DNA from: Jatrophihabitans cynanchi
GTDB taxonomy: Bacteria > Actinomycetota > Actinomycetes > Mycobacteriales > Jatrophihabitantaceae
Assembly (NCBI RefSeq): GCF_027247405.1
Contig: NZ_CP097463.1
Span: 2,356,001 to 2,420,000 of the forward strand
Reading direction: 5' to 3'
DNA length: 64,000 nucleotides
Part shown: positions 30,881 to 38,906 of the stretch, piece by piece
Numbering within the stretch: position 1 is the stretch's first letter
How the letters are laid out: each line of letters begins with the position of its first letter
The notes under the pieces: generated by a model
Database searches by the model: none
The model's input: only the letters and a program-made list of their open reading frames with translations
What the model was told of the DNA's origin: nothing
Translations under genes and position numbers: made by a program

Positions 30881-31494
30881 GGCGTGAGGTACCGATCGAG
30901 CAGCTCGCGCAACTGCCCGTCCAGCTCGTCCAGCGAGACCCGCTCGTCGGCGAGGACCGGGCCGGTGAGCGCGAACGAGCCCGCGGCCAGCCACATCGCG
31001 CGGGCCAGGGCAGCCGGGTCGCCACTGCGGATCGACCCGTCGCCGGACCGGAGCGCGGCCTCCAGCAGGTCAAGCTGCGCGGCCGTCGATGTGCCGCGCC
31101 GCTCGAGCAGGTAGGGCAGCAGGAAGTCCGGATCGACCTCGACGATCTTGCGGGTGAGCGGGTGAGCGCGCACGCCCCGGACCACGCGCACCACCGCCTC
31201 GACCAGCGCGCCGCGCGCGTGCGGGCCATCGGCGGAGAACGCGGCAGCGGCGAGCGCGGCCAGCTCGCGCGTGGTGAGCGCGCCGACCACGGCCCGCACG
31301 TTCGGCCAGCGCCGATAGAGCGTGGCCCGCGAGACGCCGGCCCGGCGGGCGATGTCCGCGATGTTCATGCGCCGCATCCCCACCGCGAGCAACAGTTCGT
31401 AGGCGGCGTCCAGGATCTGCTGCTCGGGGATCGCATTGGCGGCGCGTGGCCCGCCCGACGCGCTCGGCGCTGCATTGCGTTGCTGCGACAGCAC
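30877..31494 (-). CDS. TetR-family regulator of the glpD / FAD-oxidase locus
   Basis: A 205-residue regulator. The TetR helix-turn-helix is IADIARRAGVSRATLYRRWP (about 45-64); the ligand domain is unremarkable. Minus-strand TACACT lies seven bases before the GTG (plus-strand AGTGTA at 31502-31507) and there is no ribosome-binding site, so the transcript is likely leaderless. Its stop overlaps the glpD start by four bases. The short space between it and the divergent FAD-oxidase gene (47 bases) means that one operator would control both directions. Confidence 0.9.
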   Translation of the reverse strand: MLSQQRNAAPSASGGPRAANAIPEQQILDAAYELLLAVGMRRMNIADIARRAGVSRATLYRRWPNVRAVVGALTTRELAALAAAAFSADGPHARGALVEAVVRVVRGVRAHPLTRKIVEVDPDFLLPYLLERRGTSTAAQLDLLEAALRSGDGSIRSGDPAALARAMWLAAGSFALTGPVLADERVSLDELDGQLRELLDRYLTP

Positions 31495-31541
31495 GTGTCA
31501 CAGTGTATCAGCGAGCGGCGGCGGGAGAAGGGCGTGCGACC

Positions 31542-33134
31542 GTGACCGAGTCCGATCTTCCGGTCGTCCAACTGCGTCCCTACCGCTGGGGCGACCCGCA
31601 ACGCCGGGCCGAACTGCCGGCCTTCGCCGCGGCCGCGCTCGGCGCACTGGGCGCGCGCCCGGCGCCACCTCCCGTCGATCCGGACGCCGCCCGGCTGCCC
31701 GACCACACGCTTGCCGACCCGGCCCGCGCCGCGCTGGAAGCGGTTGTCGGCGCCGAACACGTGACCGCCGAGCCAGCGGCCCGGGTGGCGCACACGCGCG
31801 GCTGGTCCACCCCCGACCTGCTCAAGCTGCGCGCGGGTGACGCCGACGACGCCCCGGACGCGGTCGTGCTCCCGGCCGACCACGACGAGGTGGTCCGGGT
31901 GTTGCAGGTGTGCGCCGAGCACCGGATCGCCGTGGTCCCGTTCGCGGGCGGGACGTCGGTGGTCGGCGGACTGGTAGCCGACCGCGACGCCTTCGCAGGC
32001 GTGATCGCCCTCGACGTCCGTCGCCTGGACGGGCTCGTCGGGCTCGATCCGCTCTCGCGCACCGCGACGCTGCGCGCCGGTCTGCGCGGCACCCGGGCCG
32101 AGCAACTGCTCGGCGAGCAGGGGTTCACGCTGGGCCACTTCCCGCAGTCGTACGAGGGCGCGAGCATCGGCGGATACGCGGCGACGCGCTCGGCCGGCCA
32201 GTCGTCCGCCGGCTACGGCCGCTTCGACGAGTTGGTGGTGGCGCTCGTCCTGGCAACACCGCGCGGCACCATCACGCTCGGCGCCGCGCCCCAGTCGGCC
32301 GCCGGGCCGGATCTGCGCCAGCTCGTGCTCGGCTCGGAGGGCACGCTCGGGGTGATCACGTCGGTGACCGTCCGGATCCGGCCGCGGCCCGCGCTGCGGG
32401 TGTTCGACGGCTGGCGGTTCGACACCTTCGCGGCCGGGGCGGCCGCCCTGCGCGCGTTGGCCCAGGACGGCCCGCTGCCGACGGTGCTGCGCCTGTCGGA
32501 CGAGGCCGAGACGGCGGTAAATCTGGCCGACCCCGGCGCGGGCGGCAGCGGCGGTTGCCTGGCCATCGCCGGGTACGAGGGAACCGCGGCCGACGTCGCG
32601 GCCCGCCGGGCCGGCGCAAGCGCGGTGCTCGCAGCGGCCGGCGGCGAGAACCTCGGCACCGCCCCGGGGGAGGCGTGGCGGGCGGGCCGCTATCAGGCGC
32701 CGTACCTGCGTGACCCGCTCCTGGACGCCGGAGCGCTGGTCGAGACGCTGGAGACGGCGACGTTCTGGTCCGGTCTCGAGGCGCTGCGCGGCGCAGTGAG
32801 CGCCGCCCTGACCGAGACGCTGACCCGGCAGGGCACGCCACCTGTCGTCCTGTGTCACATCTCGCACGTCTACGAGACCGGTGCATCGCTGTACTTCACC
32901 GTGCTCTGCGCCCTGGGACCCGACCCGCTCGCTCAATGGGCCGCCGCCAAGCACGCCGCCACGGCCGCGATCCGGGCGGCGGGGGCCACGATCACCCACC
33001 ACCACGGTGTCGGCACCGATCACCGCGACGCCTACCGGGACGAGATCGGCCCGCTCGCCCTCGAGGCGCTGCGCGCGGTGAAGCGCACGCTCGACCCGGC
33101 CGGCATCCTCAACCCCGGCGTCCTGGTCGGGTGA
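31542..33134 (+). CDS. FAD-linked oxidase, alkyl-DHAP synthase-like
   Basis: A 530-residue VAO/FAD_binding_4 flavoprotein. Residues about 110-290 form the FAD domain: VVPFAGGTSVVGG binds the pyrophosphate, followed by FTLGHFPQSYEGASIGGYAATRSAGQSSAGYGRFDELV. The C-terminus has the alkyldihydroxyacetone-phosphate-synthase-like histidine run ATITHHHGVGTDHRDAY and ends PAGILNPGVL. Plant/animal AGPS exchanges an acyl for an alkyl group on DHAP; whether this bacterial homologue makes ether lipid or oxidises a hydroxy acid is unknown. GTG 31542 has GGAGAAGGG upstream. The next gene starts 4 bases after its stop. Confidence 0.82.
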   Translation: MTESDLPVVQLRPYRWGDPQRRAELPAFAAAALGALGARPAPPPVDPDAARLPDHTLADPARAALEAVVGAEHVTAEPAARVAHTRGWSTPDLLKLRAGDADDAPDAVVLPADHDEVVRVLQVCAEHRIAVVPFAGGTSVVGGLVADRDAFAGVIALDVRRLDGLVGLDPLSRTATLRAGLRGTRAEQLLGEQGFTLGHFPQSYEGASIGGYAATRSAGQSSAGYGRFDELVVALVLATPRGTITLGAAPQSAAGPDLRQLVLGSEGTLGVITSVTVRIRPRPALRVFDGWRFDTFAAGAAALRALAQDGPLPTVLRLSDEAETAVNLADPGAGGSGGCLAIAGYEGTAADVAARRAGASAVLAAAGGENLGTAPGEAWRAGRYQAPYLRDPLLDAGALVETLETATFWSGLEALRGAVSAALTETLTRQGTPPVVLCHISHVYETGASLYFTVLCALGPDPLAQWAAAKHAATAAIRAAGATITHHHGVGTDHRDAYRDEIGPLALEALRAVKRTLDPAGILNPGVLVG

Positions 33135-33138
33135 GGCC

Positions 33139-34065
33139 GTGCGCGCGTTCACCGCACTGATCAACCCGATCGCCGGCGGCGGACGGGCTACCCGGCACTG
33201 GGCGCCGGTGGCCGCGCGGCTCGCCACGGCCGGCGCTGACGTGCGGGTCGAGCTCACACGAAGCGGCGAGCACGCGCGGCAGGAGGCGCAGGCCGCGGCA
33301 GGCGCGGGCCGCGTCGTCATTGCCGTGGGTGGGGACGGCCTGGTGCGGGATGTGGCCGGCGGTGTGGTCCCCGGCGGCGGGCTCATGGGTATCGTCCCCG
33401 CCGGGCGCGGCAACGACCTCGCGCTGGCGCTGCGCCTGCCCGCGGACCCGGACAGCCTCGCCGAGCTACTGCTGGGCGCAGAGCCGCGGACGATCGACGC
33501 GATCGAGGCGGACCGAGGTACCCCCGGCAGCCAGGGCACAGCCGCGGGGGGCGTGATCGTGCCGGGCAACGTCTACGCCGGCATCGACTCGGTGGCCAGC
33601 GAGATCATCAACGCGAGCCGGTGGCTGCCGGCCCTGGTGGCCTACCGGCTGGCTCCCGTGCGCGCGATCGCCGGCTGGCACCCGCCGGTCTTCACGCTCA
33701 CCCTCGACGGCGTCACCAGCACGCTCCGGGCGCACACCGTGGTCGTCGGCAACTCCGGCCGCTACGGGCACGGCCTGCACATCGTGCCTCCGGCGCTCGT
33801 CGACGACGGGCTGCTGCACGTGATGACGGTCGGCGCCGGGCCGCGTCGCGCGGTGATCTCGTTCCTGCGCCAGGCGGGGCACGGCGGCCACGTGCACCGG
33901 CCGGAGGTCGAGATCCGCACCGCCCGCGAGGTCACGATCGCCGCCGATCGTCCGCTGCCGGTGGGGGCGGACGGCGACGGGCTGGGCCGGCTGCCGATCA
34001 CCGTCCGGATCCGGCCGGGCGCGTTGCGCCTGATCGCTCCGCCGCCGGAGGCGCACGCCACTTGA
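33139..34065 (+). CDS. Diacylglycerol kinase-family lipid kinase
   Basis: A 308-residue DAGK-catalytic-domain protein (DgkB/YegS/Rv2252 type). ALINPIAGGGRATR is the N-terminal strand-loop, VIAVGGDGLVRDVAGG holds the GGDGT-type ATP motif, with Leu where most relatives have Thr, and GIVPAGRGNDLALALRL follows. It would phosphorylate diacylglycerol or a related lipid at the membrane. In M. tuberculosis the corresponding gene sits in the same position next to a flavoprotein gene and glpD1, and was linked to phosphatidylinositol mannoside synthesis. GTG start, four bases after the upstream stop, so it is co-translated. Confidence 0.88.
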   Translation: MRAFTALINPIAGGGRATRHWAPVAARLATAGADVRVELTRSGEHARQEAQAAAGAGRVVIAVGGDGLVRDVAGGVVPGGGLMGIVPAGRGNDLALALRLPADPDSLAELLLGAEPRTIDAIEADRGTPGSQGTAAGGVIVPGNVYAGIDSVASEIINASRWLPALVAYRLAPVRAIAGWHPPVFTLTLDGVTSTLRAHTVVVGNSGRYGHGLHIVPPALVDDGLLHVMTVGAGPRRAVISFLRQAGHGGHVHRPEVEIRTAREVTIAADRPLPVGADGDGLGRLPITVRIRPGALRLIAPPPEAHAT

Positions 34066-34126
34066 ACGCGACGCGGCCGCGACGTCCGTCTAGAGTCGCA
34101 GGCAGTCCAGCGTCCCGGAGGCCGGC

Positions 34127-34540
34127 GTGTTGCATGGCGAGAAGCGCCAGATCGCTGATCAACTGGCGCAGTCGGTGGCCTTCGCCGGTTGCAGCCGCGA
34201 CGACATCGAGGCGCTGGTCGCCGCGGGCAAGCAGACCTCGTTCCCGGACGGCTGGCCGTTCGTGCAAGAGGGCACCCCGGCCGACGCCTGCTACGTGCTG
34301 CTGTCCGGCACCGCCCGCGTCTTCCGCGGCCGGCAGGAGATCGCGGTGCTGGGCATCGGCGACATCATCGGCGAGATGGCCTTCGTCGAGGGCGGCCAGC
34401 GCACCGCGACCGTCTCGGCGGGCGGGCACGGCAGCGCACTGCGGGTGGAGTACGACGCGCTGCGCGAACTGCTCGCCGCCCGTCCGACACTGCGCGAGAC
34501 GATGCTCACCGTCTACAACTCCCGGCACCCCAGCGGCTGA
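34127..34540 (+). CDS. Cyclic nucleotide-binding domain protein
   Basis: A 137-residue single-domain protein. The CNB/CRP-like beta-barrel runs from FPDGWPFVQEGTPADACYVLLSGTARV to the phosphate-binding-cassette region IGDIIGEMAFVEGGQRTATV. The canonical Arg-Ala of true cAMP sites is replaced (QRTATV), so ligand binding is uncertain. There is no DNA-binding helix-turn-helix and no kinase domain. GTG 34127 is preceded by GGAGG at five bases. The stop codon lies inside the first unit of the intergenic repeat family that fills the next 300 bases, so the final HPSG residues are repeat-encoded. Confidence 0.82.
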   Translation: MLHGEKRQIADQLAQSVAFAGCSRDDIEALVAAGKQTSFPDGWPFVQEGTPADACYVLLSGTARVFRGRQEIAVLGIGDIIGEMAFVEGGQRTATVSAGGHGSALRVEYDALRELLAARPTLRETMLTVYNSRHPSG

Positions 34541-34842
34541 TGGATACCCCCAGGACCCTTCCCCCAGCGGCTGACCCGCGTCCCACCTGCTTCCCCCATC
34601 GGCTGACGAGGCCGCGCCCGCTTCCCCCATCGGCTGACGAGATCTCGGCGCCGAATTCGGGAACTGGGTGGGGCAAGCGCGCGAAGGGCTGCAACTGGGT
34701 GGGGCAAGGTCACTCCACACCCGCTTCCCCCATCAGCTGACCACCCCGCGCCCGCTTCCCCCATCAGCTGACGAGAACTCGGCGCCGAATTCGGGAACTG
34801 GGTGGGGCAAGCGCGCGAAGGCCCGCAACTGGGCGGGGCAAG
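34528..34842. repeat. Intergenic repeat array with a 97-bp duplication
   Basis: Copies of GCTTCCCCCATCRGCTGACG-like units begin at 34557, 34589, 34620, 34723 and 34754, spaced 31-32 bases where adjacent; a partial copy at 34528-34540 includes the TGA stop of the preceding gene. On top of this, 34612-34708 and 34746-34842 are 97-base direct repeats at offset 134 with only a few differences, each containing GGCGCCGAATTCGG and TGGGTGGGGCAAGCGCGCG. The units resemble those at 6.4 kb. No open frame or spacer pattern makes sense here; this region of 379 bases (34541-34919) holds no gene that I can support. Confidence 0.85.
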
Positions 34843-34919
34843 CGCGCGCCGCGCCGGGCCCCCACCAGCGGACGATTCCGTCCCCAGGACCACGCGCGTG
34901 CGTGGCCGTCGGGTAGTGA

Positions 34920-35735
34920 TCAGGCGTCGAGCAGATGGGCGCGCAGCGCCGCCGCGTCCTGCTCGGTCCAGCCGTGGCTGCGCAACCAACCGCCGACGCC
35001 GTCGTACTTGGCGGTGATCGCGTCGAGCAACGCCCACATGGTCTCCGGACGGGTGCGGTGCTTGTCGATCTGCTGCCCGTCCAGGTCGCCGGCGTAGGTG
35101 CGTGAGGCCAGCAGCCGGGCGAAGATCGCTTCGATCCGCTCGCTGCTGAGCGCATAGTCGGCGACGATCTCCTCGCGCGGCACGCCCACTTCCGCCAGCG
35201 CGAGCGCGGTAACCACACCGGTGCGGTCCTTGCCGGCGGCGCAGTGCACGATCGTGGCCCCGTCGGTGCCGGCGATCAGGCGCAGCGCGGCCAGCGCCGA
35301 GTCGGGGCGGTCCTCCAGGTAGCCCAGGTAGACCGCGGCCGCGCCGTGGCGTTGGGCCCCGTCGTCCCGACGCTGCTGCCACGGCAGAACGATCGGCTGC
35401 TGCGGATCACCGTCCGGGTCTTCGTCCAGTGCCGCGGCGTCAGTGTTGTGTCCGGCCTCGGGGAACAGCGACAGGTGGGCGATCCGGACCCGCGGTTCGG
35501 CGGTCAGCGGGCCTGGTCCTTCGGCGTCGACCTCGACACCGGTGCGCAGATCGGCGACCGCGCGCACCCGATGGTTGTCCACGAGGACGCGGATGTCCGC
35601 TCGGCTCAGGCCCTGCAGGTTGTCCGACCGGATCAGCCGGTCCGGTCGTACCCGGCTGCCGTCGACGGTCGGCAAGCCACCCAGATCACGCGCGTTGACC
35701 GCACCGTCGAGCTCGATCCAGCGCGAATCCGTCAC
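34920..35735 (-). CDS. Protein tyrosine/serine phosphatase (PtpB-like)
   Basis: A 271-residue phosphatase with the P-loop HCAAGKDRTGVV, which carries the catalytic Cys, the Lys and Asp typical of lipid-acting or triple-specificity PtpB-type enzymes, and Arg. The N-terminus ELDGAVNARDLGGLPTVDGSRVRPDRLIRSD is the standard DSP/Y_phosphatase3 opening. It is probably cytoplasmic or secreted without a classical signal; substrates may be phosphoproteins or phosphoinositides. GTG 35735 is preferred because AGGG and GAGG precede it; GTG 35762 would add nine residues. The upstream control region contains a GAGTGGCG palindrome element. Confidence 0.85.
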   Translation of the reverse strand: MTDSRWIELDGAVNARDLGGLPTVDGSRVRPDRLIRSDNLQGLSRADIRVLVDNHRVRAVADLRTGVEVDAEGPGPLTAEPRVRIAHLSLFPEAGHNTDAAALDEDPDGDPQQPIVLPWQQRRDDGAQRHGAAAVYLGYLEDRPDSALAALRLIAGTDGATIVHCAAGKDRTGVVTALALAEVGVPREEIVADYALSSERIEAIFARLLASRTYAGDLDGQQIDKHRTRPETMWALLDAITAKYDGVGGWLRSHGWTEQDAAALRAHLLDA

Positions 35736-35770
35736 GCCCTCGACCCTACCGACCTGCTTCACGACCTCGC

Positions 35771-35838
35771 CGAGTGGCGACTCCCGGCTCCCAGTGGCGA
35801 CCTACGGCGCGCCACTCGAGGTGGTAGGTCGCCACTCG
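35771..35838. repeat. Nested GAGTGGCG palindromic element, copy 1
   Basis: CGAGTGGCGAC (35771-35781) pairs with GTCGCCACTCG (35828-35838) and AGTGGCGACCTAC (35793-35805) pairs with GTAGGTCGCCACT (35824-35836). Four AGTGGCG motifs are present, two per strand. A related element lies at 50014-50083. It lies between the FadE5-like stop and the phosphatase start, so it may also serve as a terminator. Confidence 0.8.
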
Positions 35839-35855
35839 GCGGAGCTGTGAGCGGT

Positions 35856-37712
35856 TCAGAAGGAGGCCTCGGAGACGTCCATCAGGGAGTTGTCGGTTGC
35901 CTCGACGACCTGGCGGCGCGCGGTCAGTTCGGGAAGGACGGTCTGGGCGAAGAACCGCGCCACCGCCGGCTTGCCCGCGTAGAACGCGCGTTCCGGGGCG
36001 GACAGGGCCGCCGCGGAACCGTCGCCATCGGCGTCCAGCTTCGTCAGCGCGACGGACGCCTGGCGCAGCAGAAGGTAGCCGACCATGAGATCGCCGGCCG
36101 ACAGCAGCAGCCGGGTGGTGTTCTGGCCGACCTTGTAGACGTTGGCGACGTCCTCCTGCCCGCTCATCAGCTGCCCGAACATCGCCGCGACCATGGCGCC
36201 GAAGTCCTCGAGGGCCTTCTGCAGCGCGCCGCGCTCCTCCTTCAGCCGGCCCTCGTCCTCGATCGACGCCAGGAATGCGGTGATCTCGCCGGACAGCGCG
36301 CCGAGCGCGGCCCCCTTGTTCCTGACGATCTTGCGGAAGAAGAAGTCCTGGCCCTGGATCGCGGTGGTGCCCTCGTACAGGGTGTCGATCTTGGCGTCGC
36401 GGATGTACTGCTCCAGCGGGTAGTCCTGCAGGTAGCCCGAGCCGCCGAAGGTCTGCAGCGCCTGGGCCAGCTGGTCGTAGGAACGCTCCGAGCCGGCCCC
36501 CTTGACGATCGGCAGCAACAGGTCGTTGATCGCCTCGTCCAGGGTGTTGTCCGTGCCGGCGGCGTGGCCGATGACGATCCGGTCCTGCACGGTGGCCGTG
36601 TAGTAGACGAGTGCGCGCAAGCCCTCCGCGTACGCCTTGTTGAGCATCAGGCTGCGGCGCACGTCCGGGTGGTGGATGATCGTGACGCGCGGCGCGCTCT
36701 TGTCGCTGCTGCGGGTCAGGTCAGCGGACTGCACCCGGGTCCTGGCGAACTCCAAGGCGTTCAGGTACCCGGTGGACAGCGTCGCGATGGCCTTGGTCCC
36801 CACCATCATCCGGGCGTGCTCGATCACCTGGAACATCTGCGCGATGCCGTCGTGGACGTCGCCGACGAGCCAGCCCTTGGCCGGGATGTCCGGGTTCTCA
36901 CCGAAGCGCAGCTCGCAGGTGGTGGAGGCCTTCAGCCCCATCTTGTGCTCGACGTTGGTGACGTACACGCCGTTGCGCTCGCCGAGCTCGCCGGTCTCCA
37001 CATCGAAGTGGAACTTCGGCACGACGAACAGCGACAGCCCCTTGGTGCCCGGGGCCGCGCCCTCCGGACGGGCCAGCACCAGGTGCACGATGTTCTCGGT
37101 GATGTCCTGCTCGGCCGACGTGATGAACCGCTTCACGCCCTCGATGTGCCAGGACCCGTCGGGCTGCTCGATCGCCTTGGTGCGCCCGGCACCGACGTCC
37201 GAACCGGCGTCCGGCTCGGTCAGCACCATGGTGGCGCCCCAGCCGCGGTCGATCATGCGCTGGGCCATCTTGCGCTGCGTCTCGTTGCCGTTGGCGTAGA
37301 GGATGCCGGCGAACGGCGCGCCGGCCATGTACATGTGCAGGGACGGATTGGACCCGAGGACCTGCTCGGCGACAGCCCAGACGACGGTGCGCGGCACGAG
37401 CTGGCCGCCCAGCTCGGGGATCGTCTCGACCCGCCACCACTCGCTGTCGTACAGCGCGCGCCAGGACTTCTTGAGCGACTCCGGCAGGCGCACCGAGTTG
37501 GTGTCCGGGTCGAACACCGGCGGGTTGCGGTCGGCGTCGGCGAACGACTCGGCCAGCGGACCCTCGGCGAGCTTGGCGACCTCGCGGATGATGCCGCGCA
37601 TCGTGTCGGTGTCCAGGTCGGCGAACGGCCCACTGCCCAGCACCCGGTCGGTGCCGAACACCTCGAACAGGTTGAACTCGATGTCCCGGACGTTGCTCTT
37701 GAAGTGGCCCAT
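35856..37712 (-). CDS. Acyl-CoA dehydrogenase, FadE5-like
   Basis: A 618-residue acyl-CoA dehydrogenase of the large bacterial class (FadE5 / 3-methylmercaptopropionyl-CoA dehydrogenase type), which introduces the first double bond in beta-oxidation with [19 protein letters not shown] and [17 protein letters not shown] form the flavin-binding middle, [21 protein letters not shown] and [18 protein letters not shown] the C-terminal domain with the catalytic glutamate in YEGT. The extra C-terminal domain explains its length. Upstream is a perfect 17+17-base inverted repeat, so the gene is probably under a TetR-type fatty-acid regulator encoded elsewhere. In mycobacteria FadE5 accepts a wide range of acyl-CoAs. 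Confidence 0.95.
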   Translation of the reverse strand: MGHFKSNVRDIEFNLFEVFGTDRVLGSGPFADLDTDTMRGIIREVAKLAEGPLAESFADADRNPPVFDPDTNSVRLPESLKKSWRALYDSEWWRVETIPELGGQLVPRTVVWAVAEQVLGSNPSLHMYMAGAPFAGILYANGNETQRKMAQRMIDRGWGATMVLTEPDAGSDVGAGRTKAIEQPDGSWHIEGVKRFITSAEQDITENIVHLVLARPEGAAPGTKGLSLFVVPKFHFDVETGELGERNGVYVTNVEHKMGLKASTTCELRFGENPDIPAKGWLVGDVHDGIAQMFQVIEHARMMVGTKAIATLSTGYLNALEFARTRVQSADLTRSSDKSAPRVTIIHHPDVRRSLMLNKAYAEGLRALVYYTATVQDRIVIGHAAGTDNTLDEAINDLLLPIVKGAGSERSYDQLAQALQTFGGSGYLQDYPLEQYIRDAKIDTLYEGTTAIQGQDFFFRKIVRNKGAALGALSGEITAFLASIEDEGRLKEERGALQKALEDFGAMVAAMFGQLMSGQEDVANVYKVGQNTTRLLLSAGDLMVGYLLLRQASVALTKLDADGDGSAAALSAPERAFYAGKPAVARFFAQTVLPELTARRQVVEATDNSLMDVSEASF

Positions 37713-37762
37713 GGCTCGTCTCCCTGGTGCTCTTTCCCGTGCGGAGACCGCCTCGGGAAGCG

Positions 37763-37808
37763 GGGTTACCGGTCAGTAACTTCCAATGGTATTACTGACC
37801 GGTAACCC
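37763..37808. promoter_or_regulatory. Perfect 17-bp inverted repeat operator upstream of the FadE5-like gene
   Basis: GGGTTACCGGTCAGTAA (37763-37779) and TTACTGACCGGTAACCC (37792-37808) are perfect inverted arms with a 12-base spacer. Each arm contains a 14-base dyad of the form TTACYGRYCRGTAA, so it is best read as two adjacent sites for a dimeric TetR-type regulator. It lies 51 bases before the start codon. The cognate regulator is not obvious in the window. Confidence 0.85.
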
Positions 37809-37852
37809 GTGCAAGGCCGGGGCGGGCTGTCGGTGCCGGTCCGGCCGGACGC

Positions 37853-38791
37853 CTACCGGACCGCCCGCAGCAGGGCCCGCCAGGTCGGCACGTTGAGCAC
37901 GCCCGTGCTCGCCAGGTCGTGGCTGCGCTGGAAGGCCTGCACCGCGGTACGGGTGGCGGTGCCGAACGTGCCGGACGCGCTGATGTGCAGTGCGCTCTGC
38001 ACAGCGCTCACGGCCGGACCGCGCGAGCCGCGCAGCAGCCGCGCCCCGGAGTAGCGCACCAGGGCGGCCTTCGTCGCGGACGCATGTGCCGGCGCCGGGA
38101 CGCTGCGGTAGTAGGGGCACGGCTGTGGGTTCGCCCGGCGTCGCGGCGTCGCCCAGTTCAGGTCGGCTGCCCGGCAGGGACCGAAGTCGGTCGCGGCCAC
38201 CGCGCTGCCCCAGAACGTGGTCGTGCCCATCGCCCCGTTCCAGCCCAACGAGATGTGCATGTGGTCACGGTGGCAGGAGGTGTCGTAACCGCGCCCGGGT
38301 TGCTTGGCGCAGTTGTTGTACGGCTCCCACTTGCCGTCCCAGGAGCCCCAGATCCGGTTGTTGTAGATCAGGTACATGACACCGAGGCGGCGGGCCATCG
38401 CGAAGCGGTTGCCCTGTGCGTCGGTGGCGAGCAGCCAGGCGATCACGGCCCTGGCGTCGGCATAGGTGCGCTTGTTGCGGATCGACACCATCCAGTCGAT
38501 CGCGCGGCCGTCGTAGTGCTCGCTGATCGTCCCGTCGGTTCCGCAGGAGTACGCCGAGCCGTAGTAGGTGCCGGGGTAGGTGTGCACCAGTAGGTCGGCC
38601 AGCCGCTTGGTGCCCGGCTTGATGACCGGGTCGCACGAGACGTCGGCGGCGTAGGCGGCCAGCGGTTCGATGGCCGCAGGCAGGTGCGCGGGCGCCTGCG
38701 GTCGGGCCACGGCGGAGGCGGGGCCGGCGAGGACGAGGCCGGCGAGCGCACAGGTGACGGCGATCGCGGCGGCGAGGAGACGGCGGGACAT
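37853..38791 (-). CDS. Secreted M15-like cell-wall hydrolase with peptidoglycan-binding domain
   Basis: A 312-residue exported protein. Residues 1-27 form a signal peptide (MSRRLLAAAIAVTCALAGLV, then LAGPASA). The middle domain has SEHYDGRAIDWMVS and SCHRDHMHISLGWNGA, the His/Asp and His pair expected for a zinc M15-type D-Ala-D-Ala carboxypeptidase-like fold (ARB_07466-type). The C-terminal 65 residues are a PG_binding_1 repeat (LRGSRGPAVSAVQSAL, then TRTAVQAFQRSHDL). Several cysteines probably form disulfides outside the cell. It is downstream of the fadE5 operator but transcribed away from it. Enzymatic activity is inferred. Confidence 0.85.
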   Translation of the reverse strand: MSRRLLAAAIAVTCALAGLVLAGPASAVARPQAPAHLPAAIEPLAAYAADVSCDPVIKPGTKRLADLLVHTYPGTYYGSAYSCGTDGTISEHYDGRAIDWMVSIRNKRTYADARAVIAWLLATDAQGNRFAMARRLGVMYLIYNNRIWGSWDGKWEPYNNCAKQPGRGYDTSCHRDHMHISLGWNGAMGTTTFWGSAVAATDFGPCRAADLNWATPRRRANPQPCPYYRSVPAPAHASATKAALVRYSGARLLRGSRGPAVSAVQSALHISASGTFGTATRTAVQAFQRSHDLASTGVLNVPTWRALLRAVR

Positions 38792-38845
38792 TGGCGGACC
38801 TTCAGTTCGGACGGCGTCCCCCGCCGCTGATCATGATCGGTGATC

Positions 38846-38906
38846 CTGACCCGATTGTGCAACTTCCGGGGGTCTCAGACCGCAGGACGTTGCACGATCG
38901 GGTCAG
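38846..38906 (-). terminator. Long inverted repeat overlapping the serA stop
   Basis: CTGACCCGATTGTGCAAC (38846-38863) and GTTGCACGATCGGGTCAG (38889-38906) form an 18-base stem with one mismatch and a 25-base loop. The right arm contains the serA stop codon. It probably terminates serA, and it also precedes the secreted hydrolase gene on the same strand. Confidence 0.7.

Noticed and set aside
35244-37805. 853-codon plus-strand frame antisense to the FadE5-like gene and the phosphatase
   Set aside because: Same artefact: no start signal, no domain, and the minus strand encodes intact enzymes.
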